Assembly (NCBI GenBank): GCA_003963305.1 | Contig: RXJR01000028.1 | Coordinates: 186,001 to 250,000, forward strand | Source: Candidatus Melainabacteria bacterium | Lineage (GTDB): Bacteria; Cyanobacteriota; Vampirovibrionia; Obscuribacterales; Obscuribacteraceae | Direction of reading: 5' to 3' | Length of the DNA stretch: 64,000 nucleotides | In this document: positions 53,017 to 62,749 of the stretch, piece after piece | Layout: each line of letters starts with the position of its first letter | Position numbering within the stretch: the first letter of the stretch is position 1 | The notes under the pieces: model-generated | What the model saw: the letters and a program-made list of their open reading frames with translations, nothing else | Database searches by the model: none | Told to the model about the DNA's origin: nothing | Made by a program: the position numbers and the translations under genes

Positions 53017-54543
53017 CTAGTGTGGCGTTAATGGCACCTTCACCGGTGGTTTGGCTGTTTGCGGCGTGGGCATTAAATTAGGAGTTTGACCATCCGGGAC
53101 TTCTGTCGCGGCAGAGACATTAGCATCCTGAATTTCTTGCGGCGTTGCATTAATCGGAGTGACGAGACTCTGATTCTCTAGCTCTTCGCTGGCTTGCAGC
53201 GCTAGTACGTCTTTTGTAGTCAGGGGTCCAAAAATTTGAACATAGCCTTTCATGGTTTGACCTTTTCGCACATTGACCCACTCAACCTGCCCATTTTTGA
53301 CGCGACATACAAAGGTGCTTAACGGCGTAGAAACAACAGAAGATACTGGAACAAACAGCGACTCTTCACGACTGCGTGTCGGCCAGAAGATTTTGCAGAA
53401 CATGCCCGGCAGCACTTTGAAGTCGGGGTTGAAATAATTCAATTCAACAGGCATGGTTCTTGTTGCTTTGTCCAGGTCATTGCTGATTCTTGCGACCGTA
53501 CCAGTAAATTTCTGACCGGGGAATGACGACACCGTAAATTTCACCTCCGACCCAACTACAACACCCGCAGTATCTCGTTCTGGAACTGGTGCGATGATAC
53601 GCAGCAAGTCGATTTGCTTGACTCTGCAAATTGGTGGATAGGCACCAGTGCCATCTGGGCCAACAAAGCTGCCAACGTGCATGCGGCGTTCAGTCACATA
53701 GCCGTTGAATGGTGCCTTTATCTCCAGGTACGACGCAAAGTCGGAATAATTTTTGAAAGCATTCATCTCAGCCGTCACTTCTTCTCGACGGGCGGAGACC
53801 TCATGATCTTTGGCGTTCACGCGCTGAATTGCAGTGTTTACATCTTGTTGATCTTCTTCTACTGATTGCGACCACTGCACAACATCGTTATCAGCGATCA
53901 CTCCCGGCACCAGAGACGCGGCATAGACACGCTGATAGGTAGACTGATCGGCAAGCAAACTGGCCCTCTTCTTTTTCAGATCAGCTTGCAAGTCAGCCAG
54001 TTTAGATTGCTCCGCTGCCAGATCAGCTTTTGCAGCGGCAACCCTTGCAAGTTGCTCATTTCTTCGTGCCACATATTCTGGCGCATACATCTGCACCATT
54101 CGCTGATCTTTCTGCACCACGGAGCCACGATCCACCCCAATCCACTTAACAAAACCCGGAACCTTCGGATAAATCAATACATCCTGGTAGCCCTCGATCT
54201 CGCCTGGTATCTGATCTTCACGAAAAAGCGTTCTAGCCTCGATAGGCACAACCTTTACGGCAACTGGCTTTTCGTTAACAGGTTCCGGAACTTCCTTGTT
54301 TTTCTTCCAGGCAGCTAGAAGAGAGAAATATCCAACACTGGCGATTAATAGCACGATTCCGACGAATATCAGATTCTTCGGATCAGCGATTCGCGCCACT
54401 GGGAGCTTTCTGCCGTACTGGTCGACATGAACACGTTCAGAGTGAGCAGCTTCGCCACTGTCACCCTGACCGGGCGCAGGTTTACCACCACCAGTATTGG
54501 TTATTCGATCTGATGCCAAATTATCCTGTTCTTCTTCGCTCAT
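53017..54543 (-). CDS. RND efflux periplasmic adaptor (membrane fusion protein)
   Basis: 508 residues. A polar cytoplasmic N-terminus of about 55 residues precedes one membrane helix (LIFVGIVLLIASVGYFSLL). The lipoyl halves (PKVPGFVKWIGVDRGSVVQKDQ and EIKAPFNGYVTERRMHVGSFV) enclose a long coiled-coil hairpin of about 110 residues, followed by beta-barrel and membrane-proximal domains. Adaptors of this type link an RND pump to an outer-membrane channel. The uncleaved anchor and the long Pro-rich C-terminal tail of about 60 residues are notable. It lies 3 bp after the RND gene, third in the operon. Confidence 0.93.
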   Translation of the reverse strand: MSEEEQDNLASDRITNTGGGKPAPGQGDSGEAAHSERVHVDQYGRKLPVARIADPKNLIFVGIVLLIASVGYFSLLAAWKKNKEVPEPVNEKPVAVKVVPIEARTLFREDQIPGEIEGYQDVLIYPKVPGFVKWIGVDRGSVVQKDQRMVQMYAPEYVARRNEQLARVAAAKADLAAEQSKLADLQADLKKKRASLLADQSTYQRVYAASLVPGVIADNDVVQWSQSVEEDQQDVNTAIQRVNAKDHEVSARREEVTAEMNAFKNYSDFASYLEIKAPFNGYVTERRMHVGSFVGPDGTGAYPPICRVKQIDLLRIIAPVPERDTAGVVVGSEVKFTVSSFPGQKFTGTVARISNDLDKATRTMPVELNYFNPDFKVLPGMFCKIFWPTRSREESLFVPVSSVVSTPLSTFVCRVKNGQVEWVNVRKGQTMKGYVQIFGPLTTKDVLALQASEELENQSLVTPINATPQEIQDANVSAATEVPDGQTPNLMPTPQTAKPPVKVPLTPH

Positions 54544-54546
54544 GCC

Positions 54547-57500
54547 TTAATTTCCCAAATCCTCAGGGTGAATAGATCGCGAACCAACTGGCGCCCCTGC
54601 CTGCACCATAGAAAAAACCAGCGGCAGCAGAGTTAAAACCGACAGAGTCGACATTGTCAAACCACCAATTACAGCTCGTCCAAGAGAAGCACTCTGCCCA
54701 CCCGAAAGCGCCATTGGCACCATACCTGCCACCATAGCAATGGATGTCATCAAAATCGGTCGCATACGCGATTCGGCACCATGGATGGCCGCTTCCTGCG
54801 CACTCATGCCGGCGACACGATTCTCTTCAGCAAACACGACGAGCAGAATTGCGTTAGCGATGCCGACACCAACCGCCATAATCGCGCCCATGAATGACTG
54901 GACATTCAGTGTGGTGCCAGTAATAGTCAAAACAGTCAAAACTCCAAGGAAGATTGCCGGTGTGGTAGACATGACGATCAACACGACTCTGGCAGCCTGG
55001 AAGTAGGCGAGGAGCATCAATGTAATTACAACCACCGCGAGCAACAAACCCGTCAACAGGTGGAAAAATGTATCCTCGAGCAATGGCACTTGCCCCATCA
55101 CATCGACAAAAACCCCTGCTGGCGGCTTACCGGCGCGCTTGACGGCTTCCTTAACAGCAGCTCCAACCCGACCAAGATCGTGCCCCGATAAATTGGCAGT
55201 CAGAGAGACCATACGCATCATGTTGTAGCGATCGTATTCACCATTTGTAGTACCGTACGTTACTTTGGCCACATCACCTATCAGAGGTCGCTGAGGACGG
55301 CGCGTTCGATTTTCGAAATACATCTGGTCAACTTTAGGATCCTTGAAAGGATCGACTTCGGCCATTTGTTCTCGACGCAAACTGGACATAGTTGGAAAAC
55401 TTTCTATATCGTCTTTGGATTTGATCTGGTCTTGGGGCACTTGCACCTGCACCTGATAAGAGAATCCGCTGTTGGCATCACGCCATAAACTGAGGTTGAC
55501 GAAACGGCTAGAGAAGAATGCCGGCTGCAACGACATACCTACTTCTTCAGGAGTCACCCCTAGCTGACCTGCCACTTCCCTATCTATGTCTATGTTGCAA
55601 GTTGGATAATCGAGCGGCTGACCCCACTGCAAATCGCGCAGCAAATCAATCTTCTTCATTTCCTTCAAAACTTTGTTGGCGAAAAGTTTATCGGCAGTCA
55701 AATCAGGACCAGTAATCTGAACTTTGATCGGTGTGGGAGAGCCGATATTCATAATCTGACTGACTAGATCTCCCGGCTCAAACGAGAATTCGGTATCAGG
55801 AAGCGCCTTCTTGAAACGTTTTCGCAATTTGTCTTTCAGGCTGAAGACATCGATATGCGCGTCTTCTTTCAATTCCACATCCAGAACAGCCTGATGCGGG
55901 CCACTTGTCCATAAGAAGGCGGAACTGATGGGAAACATCGGAGGTTGCTGACCAGCATAGCCCAACGTCTTCTCAACGTTCCCGGGACCAACTTCTGCTT
56001 TGATTTCTTCTATCGTCTTTAAAACCCGTTGTTCCAGCGCCTCAACACGCATGCCTGTAGGCGCGCTGATGCGCATTCGAAATTGATTACTGGCAGCCGC
56101 AGGAAACATTTCCTTGCCAATCGTCATATACAAAGTCACTACAGTACCAACTGAAACTACCAGATAGACTGCAATAATCGGCACCCTCAAAGGCATGATG
56201 AAGTGCAGCAGATGCCCGAGACCTTCCTTCAACGTATCGACAAAATCGCGAGCATGTTCTTTGTGAGACGGCTTCAGAATCCAGACGCCCATAATTGGGG
56301 TCAGAGTAGATGCCAGTGTTGTAGAGGCGATCATGGCAAAACCAACGGCCAGAGAAAGAGGAATGAACAGTTCGCGCGTGATTCCAACCATGAAAAATGA
56401 CGGTATGAACACTGCCACCACGGACAACATCGCCAACAATCGAGGCACCATCGTTTCGACACAAGCATCGAAAACAGCTCTGGATAAAGGCTCGTGCCTG
56501 GCCAAATGACTGTGAATGTTCTCGATGCAGACGGTAGACTCATCTACCAGAATTCCGATAGCCAGCGCCAGACCACTCAGTGTCTGAATATTGATTGTTT
56601 GATTGCAAAGCCACAATCCAACAATCGCCGAAAGTAAGGAGAGCGGAATAGAGGCAACAACGATAAGAGTGCTTCTGAAATCGCGAAGAAACAGTAAGAT
56701 CATCAGCCCCGGCAGAAGAGTGCCCAGAAGTCCCTCGTGAAAGACATCATTGATCGCTTCACGCACGTACTTGGACTGGTCGAACTCATATGAAATCGTC
56801 ACGTCTTTAGGGAGCACAGCTTGCATTCGGGGCAGAGCCTTTTCCAGTGCATCGACAACCGAAACTGTAGACGCATCGGCTCTTTTGACAGCAGGAATGT
56901 AGACCGTTCGCCGCCCCTGAAACATTGCATAACCGGCGAGGATATCTGAGGAGTCGGAAATACTGCCGATATCCCGAATGAAGATCTGAGGACCATGCCC
57001 TGTGCGAACCGGCAGATAATCAAGCTGATGTATGTCAGGAAGATCTGAGTTGACAGGCGCAATACGCATGTAATCGCCTGTGCGCACGTTACCAGCCGGC
57101 AGCACCCGATTTCCACTCATAATCGCTTTGATTATTTCATCGCCGGAGATGTTGTACTGACGCATTTTATCCGCATCTACGTTGACAACAATACTGCGAA
57201 TATTGCCGCCGAAAGGAGGCGGCGCCTCGGCACCAGGAACAGTGGCAAGCATCGGGCGAATTCTCGTGTATGCGAGGTCTTCCAGCTCCTTCACATCACG
57301 AGTTTGAGACGAAAGCACAAGCTGCCCAACCGGCAAACTGCCCGCGTCAAATCGAAGTACAAACGGATTATAAGTGCCATGAGGCATCAAGCTGGTGGCA
57401 CGGTTGGCCATTGCAACAATCGCCGCCATGGCGCTTGCCATATCGGTATCAGGTTGAAAGTAAACCTTGATCAAGGTCAGGTTTTGAATCGACTGAGATT

Positions 57501-57741
57501 CGATATGCTCGATGCCCGGCACATACAAAAAGAAAAGCTCGTAGGTGGAGGTGATGTAACCTTCCATCTGCTCCGGCGACATACCACCGTAGCCCTCAAT
57601 CACGTAGATAGCAGGAATCTTCAGATCTGGAAATATGTCTCGTTTCATGCTCGTCAAGGCAAGCACGGAAATAAGGCAGATGCTCAAAATCGCCGCTATC
57701 ACGGTGATCGGTCGTTTCATCGCTGTAGAGACGATCCACAT
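54547..57741 (-). CDS. RND-family efflux pump, inner-membrane subunit
   Basis: 1064 residues, full length for AcrB/MexB-type pumps, with 12 membrane helices in two halves and two large periplasmic loops. Landmarks are MKRPITVIAAILSI at the start, SGLALAIGILVDESTVCIENI in helix 4, and FMGAIMAVGVGIANAIL in the second half. The proton-relay pair of AcrB (two aspartates in helix 4) reads Asp-Glu here. It pumps drugs, detergents or similar compounds (or metals) out of the cell using protons; the substrate is unknown. ATG 57741 has GGAAG nine bases upstream within the previous gene. It is second in the operon, 5 bp after the TolC-type gene. Confidence 0.95.
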   Translation of the reverse strand: MWIVSTAMKRPITVIAAILSICLISVLALTSMKRDIFPDLKIPAIYVIEGYGGMSPEQMEGYITSTYELFFLYVPGIEHIESQSIQNLTLIKVYFQPDTDMASAMAAIVAMANRATSLMPHGTYNPFVLRFDAGSLPVGQLVLSSQTRDVKELEDLAYTRIRPMLATVPGAEAPPPFGGNIRSIVVNVDADKMRQYNISGDEIIKAIMSGNRVLPAGNVRTGDYMRIAPVNSDLPDIHQLDYLPVRTGHGPQIFIRDIGSISDSSDILAGYAMFQGRRTVYIPAVKRADASTVSVVDALEKALPRMQAVLPKDVTISYEFDQSKYVREAINDVFHEGLLGTLLPGLMILLFLRDFRSTLIVVASIPLSLLSAIVGLWLCNQTINIQTLSGLALAIGILVDESTVCIENIHSHLARHEPLSRAVFDACVETMVPRLLAMLSVVAVFIPSFFMVGITRELFIPLSLAVGFAMIASTTLASTLTPIMGVWILKPSHKEHARDFVDTLKEGLGHLLHFIMPLRVPIIAVYLVVSVGTVVTLYMTIGKEMFPAAASNQFRMRISAPTGMRVEALEQRVLKTIEEIKAEVGPGNVEKTLGYAGQQPPMFPISSAFLWTSGPHQAVLDVELKEDAHIDVFSLKDKLRKRFKKALPDTEFSFEPGDLVSQIMNIGSPTPIKVQITGPDLTADKLFANKVLKEMKKIDLLRDLQWGQPLDYPTCNIDIDREVAGQLGVTPEEVGMSLQPAFFSSRFVNLSLWRDANSGFSYQVQVQVPQDQIKSKDDIESFPTMSSLRREQMAEVDPFKDPKVDQMYFENRTRRPQRPLIGDVAKVTYGTTNGEYDRYNMMRMVSLTANLSGHDLGRVGAAVKEAVKRAGKPPAGVFVDVMGQVPLLEDTFFHLLTGLLLAVVVITLMLLAYFQAARVVLIVMSTTPAIFLGVLTVLTITGTTLNVQSFMGAIMAVGVGIANAILLVVFAEENRVAGMSAQEAAIHGAESRMRPILMTSIAMVAGMVPMALSGGQSASLGRAVIGGLTMSTLSVLTLLPLVFSMVQAGAPVGSRSIHPEDLGN

Positions 57742-57746
57742 ACTGC

Positions 57747-59303
57747 TTAACTTCCCTGCCTCGTTTGATTGGAGCCTTGCATCAGATCAACTAATTGAAG
57801 AAACGGGCGCAAATCTCCCTGCACATAGGAAAGAGCGAGAATAGATCTCCACACATCGATTTGAGCAATTGCATCCTCGACCTGAGCAGAGGCCAGCGCT
57901 TTCTCCGCATCTGCGAGTGACACCATATTTGTCAAGCCCGTGCTGTACCGCTTGGACACTTTAATTTCACGCACTCTGGCAGCTTCAACAAGTATCGGAG
58001 TTTCGTCGGCTACTTTCTTTGCCTGCGCAAGTTCAATACGAGCGCGAACATCTTTCTTTTCCAGAATCTGTATCGCAAGGTTGTAATCAGCCTTGGCTGC
58101 ATTTTCGTTACTCCTTGCGATCTCCTTTTGAGCCTTGAGTGGAAAGTACTCCATGAACGGAAAACTGTAGCTCAGTCCAACCATGTAGTTAAACACTTGA
58201 GGCAACACCCCGCCACCGACCGGACGAATCGGATTGACACTATCGTTGCTGCCTTTTCCCCACAAGGACGCATTAAGCCAGAGGTGCGGTCTATATGCCT
58301 TGTCGAGCACCACTTCTTTGGCACGCCAACGCGATACTTCTGCAGTTTTCAGCAGGCTGAGAGGGTGCGCACTCAGATCTGTTGCAGCGTGAAAAGGCAC
58401 ATCAACAGTAGGATGCGAAATAATCGGATCACTGATGATATCAACATCTGCCGCCGCTGTTCCCATCTTTTCCGCTAGCTCTGCAAGCGCTACCCGCCTA
58501 TCTTTCTCCGCTTTGATCAAAGCTATCTTTGCCTTCGAGACCTCATAATCCCAATCAGCAGTGTCAACAGCAGGTCTCAAACCTTGAGACACGAGCGTGC
58601 GAGCCCGAACATCGGCCGCTTTCATGTGCTCGAGCGCAGCCTGTGTAGATACAATCACTTGCTTGGCCGCAGCAGCCGTAAGAAATGCATTAGCTACATC
58701 GAAAGCCACATCGAGCTTGACCAGATTCACGTCTGCCCTCGCCGCACGCGCATCTGCGTAAGCGTAATTATCATTGGCGTGACGAAGCCCCTGGTCGATC
58801 AATAACCAGTTGAAATTCAAACCCTGCAAATTATTCTGTAACGGTCTCAGCGAGCTGCGTTGCGACGGTGGACCTGAATCGACTGGAACAGTATCAAAGC
58901 CAGAGACGTTGTTCATGACGACACTGGCGACGCGATTGCCTGTAATTTCAGACTCTTGAATATCAATGTTCAAGTTCGGCAGATACTGCGTTTTGGCAAG
59001 AGTGACTCCACCTTTGGCGGCACGCAATTTGAATTGCTTCTGTGCGATCGCGGGATAGTTTCGAAGCGCAGTATCGACAGCCTCACGCAATGTTATCGCC
59101 CTCGTGGGCGCTTGAGCTGTGAATTGAAAGTCAGGAACGGGCGTCTCTCTACCAGCAGCTCGGCAAGGCAAAACAGCCATAGCAAAATATAGAAATACTG
59201 CTATGGCAATAAGAATGTTAGTCGGGAATCCGCTTATCATGAAAAATGTATATCTTCGTTTTCGAAAGACGTTTGAAAGATAGGTAAGATAGCCAAATTG
59301 CAA
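57747..59303 (-). CDS. TolC-family outer-membrane efflux channel
   Basis: 518 residues from TTG 59303 (GAGG four bases upstream) or 497 from ATG 59240, which has no binding site. A hydrophobic signal segment lies at about 30-45 (ILIAIAVFLYFAMAVL, then CRAAG). Two repeats of the outer-membrane efflux domain follow: helical stretches around ITLREAVDTALRNYPAIAQKQ, VNLVKLDVAFDVANAFLTAA and VARARI-like ARIELAQAKKV with RYSTGLTNMVSLADAEKALASAQ. The protein forms a trimeric channel across the outer membrane and periplasm. It is first gene of the tripartite operon, so the whole export route is encoded together. Confidence 0.92.
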   Translation of the reverse strand: MQFGYLTYLSNVFRKRRYTFFMISGFPTNILIAIAVFLYFAMAVLPCRAAGRETPVPDFQFTAQAPTRAITLREAVDTALRNYPAIAQKQFKLRAAKGGVTLAKTQYLPNLNIDIQESEITGNRVASVVMNNVSGFDTVPVDSGPPSQRSSLRPLQNNLQGLNFNWLLIDQGLRHANDNYAYADARAARADVNLVKLDVAFDVANAFLTAAAAKQVIVSTQAALEHMKAADVRARTLVSQGLRPAVDTADWDYEVSKAKIALIKAEKDRRVALAELAEKMGTAAADVDIISDPIISHPTVDVPFHAATDLSAHPLSLLKTAEVSRWRAKEVVLDKAYRPHLWLNASLWGKGSNDSVNPIRPVGGGVLPQVFNYMVGLSYSFPFMEYFPLKAQKEIARSNENAAKADYNLAIQILEKKDVRARIELAQAKKVADETPILVEAARVREIKVSKRYSTGLTNMVSLADAEKALASAQVEDAIAQIDVWRSILALSYVQGDLRPFLQLVDLMQGSNQTRQGS

Positions 59304-59380
59304 ACGTCCTCAGCGTAGATTATGCTAAACCGTAATCGCGCAGATTCCGTGGTTTCAATTGAAACAAAGGCTGAGCCATT

Positions 59381-60076
59381 TTGATCAAAACGACAGCTTA
59401 CTTATTTTTAGCCACCTTAGCCATTTTGCAAACATATACACCATGTATCGCTAACGACTACGAAGAGGCGCACAAATACCAGGGCTTGAATACCTCTAAC
59501 CTGTATGAGGACAATCAAAAAGCATATCGAGAGATGCGTGAACGACGTCATCGAGCCGCTGAGTATGAAGCAGATGAGAGAAGAAGAAGAGCTGAGGAAG
59601 CGGCTCAAGCGGACGATCACAAATTTCGCGACGAAGACACAGACAAAGGTTCACAAGTTGTCAGTGATGATGTGCCCTTTAAAAAACGCAAATCGGCAGT
59701 CGATGATTACAGTGGATCACAATTCAATGCACCGGATTTTTCAGGCACTGACTTTCAAAAAAGTAGTTTCGACGACCTCGATCGAGACATGCGCAAATTT
59801 GATAGCTCAAATGGTGCCGATCACTTATATATTGTCGACGAATTAGATATGCCAGGTCGTTCACTCGAAAGAGCCAGAGAAAAAGCTCGCAAAGAATTCG
59901 ACGATATATCGCATAGAGATAGAGTCATGCCCGGAGCAGATTGGGCACCTTCCAAGCTGGACCCGCTTGATAACGGTGGTTTCACAACCGCCGACGACAA
60001 TGGAGCACCAGTTCCTTACAAACTGAATGGACACGTCGATTGGCAAAGGCGACCAGCGTGGGAAGCTGCCGACTAA
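59381..60076 (+). CDS. secreted highly charged protein of unknown function
   Basis: 231 residues from TTG 59381, the only start that gives the clear signal peptide (YLFLATLAILQTYTPCIA). AAAGG lies ten bases upstream. The mature protein has a strongly charged helix (about 45-85, REMRERRHRAAEYEADERRR) and then Asp/Ser/Phe-rich repeats such as APDFSGTDFQKSSFDDLDRD. It looks elongated or disordered. It is divergent from the TolC-type gene (77 bp), so the promoters are shared, and convergent with the TPR gene, 1 bp apart. I recognise no family. Confidence 0.65.
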   Translation: MIKTTAYLFLATLAILQTYTPCIANDYEEAHKYQGLNTSNLYEDNQKAYREMRERRHRAAEYEADERRRRAEEAAQADDHKFRDEDTDKGSQVVSDDVPFKKRKSAVDDYSGSQFNAPDFSGTDFQKSSFDDLDRDMRKFDSSNGADHLYIVDELDMPGRSLERAREKARKEFDDISHRDRVMPGADWAPSKLDPLDNGGFTTADDNGAPVPYKLNGHVDWQRRPAWEAAD

Positions 60077-60077
60077 C

Positions 60078-61712
60078 TTACAATTTGGCCGTTGCTTTGC
60101 GAACAATGTTTGAGCGCACAATTGCGGCCGCGTCATTCTCATACTGAGTTGCAGTTTGAGAGTCGCTCGATGCTCGCAAAACACGAGCGTAATCGTTCAA
60201 ACAGCAGGCAGCAAGCATGCTCCTCTCACCTGCCGTTCGCGCTGTTGTTGCAAGAGCCCATGAATAGAGAACGAGAGCCTGATCGGTCTTTCCGTAACTC
60301 AGACACTGAAGGGCCAGATAATTTAGCCGCAAAGCAACTTCAGGAGTCTGGGCCGCAACAGGCACCACTGGTAGTTTGGAAACATACTCAGTGGCTGGCG
60401 GCTGACCGGCATCTCTGACCCGCTGTTCTTCACTGATCACACCGATCAGGGTTCTGGTTCGATCTGTCAGAGCTGATTTAGCACCGTATGACGATTCATA
60501 GATCACCAACGCTCGTTGAAGAAGTGGCTTTGCTTCGCTGAAATTGTTCTGCGCAAGGTAAACCGTGGCCAGACTGATCAGATCGCGCGCAACACTAGGA
60601 TGGTTAGGGCCAAGCGATTTTATGTCAACCGAAACCATACGCTCATAAAAATCGATACGCTGTTGAGAGACCTGCTGATCCAGAGCCAGGTCATTGAGTG
60701 GACGATCAGGATGGATAACGTTTGAACCTGGTAAACCATTACCAAAATTTTGCCCGGCGTCCCTGTCAGCATTTACCGAAACTGAGACTGAAGACCCCTC
60801 AGGACTTGTCAAACGATTACTGCTTGCTGAACTCGACGAGGTCTCCTGCTTGTTCTTCAACTGCAGACTCGCAACTGCCTGATCCGCGAGGCGCGCAGCT
60901 ACCGCTGCACTAAACGCAGAAGGAGCGACTCCTTTGCCATTACCAAACATCTTCGGATCATCTTTCAACAATTCACGCTGTACGCTCGACTCTCGCACAG
61001 CAGACTGATCGAAGTTGTTACGAAACAAATCCGTGTAATCAGCCAGAGCGTCGACAAGAAGAATGTTATTTGGCAAATCAGCTTGTACCATTAACTTGGA
61101 TATAACATCGTAATAGGCTTCAGCTGCGCCTTTCAAGTCGTCAATCTTGCACAAGACTTTTCCATAGCGCAACTGCAGACTGGCATACAGATAACTGGAC
61201 CTCTGATTAGCATCAGCAAGCACTTTCAATCCATCGGCAAACAGCTTCTTCGCTCGGGGATAATCGCCGTCGAAATAGGCTATATCAGCGAGATTTCCGT
61301 ACGTTTCAGCGAGCAGCGCAAAATTCTCGCGAGTATTTTTCTTCAAAAGGCGAAGGGCACGCTTGTAGTTTTGATTCGCATCTTCGGCGATATCTTGCTG
61401 AACAAAAATCTCACCAAGAGCTCGATAGCAAATTATCAAATCAGCATCACTGGCATGAACGCGCTTAGCTTCCTTCAGAGCAGCCTCGAAACATGACTGC
61501 GCAACCGTCAGATGTTTCAGTTCCTGCTGTTTGCGCCCTTCCAGAAGAGCCTCACGCCAGGCGAAAGAACCATTAGCAACAACGGATTCACCAGGTTTAA
61601 CAGGAGGATTTAATTTAGCCGTCTCGTCTGCCAACGCAACAAGTTGCTGACTCAGCAAAACAGATGCAGCAATCAGAAGACGAAATTTGATACCAAATGA
61701 GTTTCTAATCAT
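60078..61712 (-). CDS. secreted TPR protein (paralogue of 50531-52114)
   Basis: 544 residues from ATG 61712 (the frame opens at TTG 61754, which would precede a signal peptide by 14 residues). The signal peptide ends near ALA (about residue 29). TPR repeats lie at about 60-230 and 365-530, separated by a Ser/Asn/Gly-rich linker. The second block opens with LGPNHPSVARDLISLATVYLAQ, matching the same block in the paralogue, and both finish with a two-helix unit (MLAACCLNDYARVLRASSDS versus LLAACLRDYAQVLRTMGKDD). It likely scaffolds envelope proteins. Confidence 0.87.
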   Translation of the reverse strand: MIRNSFGIKFRLLIAASVLLSQQLVALADETAKLNPPVKPGESVVANGSFAWREALLEGRKQQELKHLTVAQSCFEAALKEAKRVHASDADLIICYRALGEIFVQQDIAEDANQNYKRALRLLKKNTRENFALLAETYGNLADIAYFDGDYPRAKKLFADGLKVLADANQRSSYLYASLQLRYGKVLCKIDDLKGAAEAYYDVISKLMVQADLPNNILLVDALADYTDLFRNNFDQSAVRESSVQRELLKDDPKMFGNGKGVAPSAFSAAVAARLADQAVASLQLKNKQETSSSSASSNRLTSPEGSSVSVSVNADRDAGQNFGNGLPGSNVIHPDRPLNDLALDQQVSQQRIDFYERMVSVDIKSLGPNHPSVARDLISLATVYLAQNNFSEAKPLLQRALVIYESSYGAKSALTDRTRTLIGVISEEQRVRDAGQPPATEYVSKLPVVPVAAQTPEVALRLNYLALQCLSYGKTDQALVLYSWALATTARTAGERSMLAACCLNDYARVLRASSDSQTATQYENDAAAIVRSNIVRKATAKL

Positions 61713-61863
61713 GACCAGAGCACAGACCGGTTGATTTATATATGGACCACGCAACCGGATAATCTATCATACTAGTTTTCCAACTAAAAATCTGGGTGCC
61801 TTCACTGCAATGGCTTCTGGTACTGCGGGCAGTGTAAGCGGAGGGACAAACCCTTGAATTCGG

Positions 61864-62595
61864 CTAGAATAGTTTAGCCAGCTCCTGCATAATCTTGGCG
61901 TCCGCGGCGGTTTTAATGCCGTTTTTATGATTTTTGGTGAAGTAATCGAGATTGGTTAAATCGTTGTGCCAGTACGCGCGGGCAATGTCATTTGCCGTCG
62001 GCATCTTTCTTTCGGGGAAGTTTGCCGTAGCTAGCAACAAATCCAGGTCCAATGCTTCGCCATTCGATTTCCTGGGCCAATCGATCAGAAGTCGCCCCGA
62101 ACTATCGACACTGGCACAGGTTTCATAATGGTCACGTTCTCTGGATACACGAGTTGCCCACCCTTTGAGCAGACTTTCCGGAATTTGACCGTCAAGCTCG
62201 CGGTCAGGGTGCGGAAGCAATGCCACACAACCCCACTTCGCCGATATTTCGTTAAATTGGTTGTCTCCGTTCAATTCGGCGGTCCAAAGGTGTGTTGCCT
62301 CCAGGATGAGGTCGCGAAGATGTCTAACTTGATTAACGCATGGAACGACCAGAGCTTGTCCCATCATATTAATTGCTGTATCAAAGACAATAGATGAATA
62401 GGTATTCCCGCGCGTTTTCGAACGCCTGCCGTAAGCAATCGGGACTTGGACTGCAATGGTCTCCTCCATCCGAAGCCTTGCCTGTCGCCAATGCGCTCGA
62501 CTGCATTGCCAGCAAGGTTTTTCGCAGACCGGCGCGCACATCCGACTGTCCCAATACAATGATCCTACGATAAGAATGCCTGTTTTCAGATCCAT
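61864..62595 (-). CDS. hypothetical protein with possible gamma-glutamylcyclotransferase-like N-terminus
   Basis: 243 residues from ATG 62595 (AGGGG nine bases upstream; the frame opens at GTG 62640). The start MDLKTGILIVGSLYWDSRM recalls the YGSL loop of the cyclotransferase-like fold. VPIAYGRRSKTRGNTYSSIVF continues in a beta-rich manner. A Cys-rich stretch (CAPVCEKPCWQC) may bind metal. The C-terminal part is helical with several Trp and His. The fold assignment is weak and no reaction can be claimed. It has no close neighbour on its strand. Confidence 0.6.
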   Translation of the reverse strand: MDLKTGILIVGSLYWDSRMCAPVCEKPCWQCSRAHWRQARLRMEETIAVQVPIAYGRRSKTRGNTYSSIVFDTAINMMGQALVVPCVNQVRHLRDLILEATHLWTAELNGDNQFNEISAKWGCVALLPHPDRELDGQIPESLLKGWATRVSRERDHYETCASVDSSGRLLIDWPRKSNGEALDLDLLLATANFPERKMPTANDIARAYWHNDLTNLDYFTKNHKNGIKTAADAKIMQELAKLF

Positions 62596-62749
62596 ATGAA
62601 ATGTCCCCTGTCCGAGATCCTCTGGCTTCTTTAGCGCCACTGCGCTATTCTTACTTGGATTGATCTCGTGCTTGTCTCAGGTCATCAGAGAATACGCCAC
62701 CTTTTTCAATCAGTCAGTCCACCACTTTTGAGAATAACTCATATCACAA

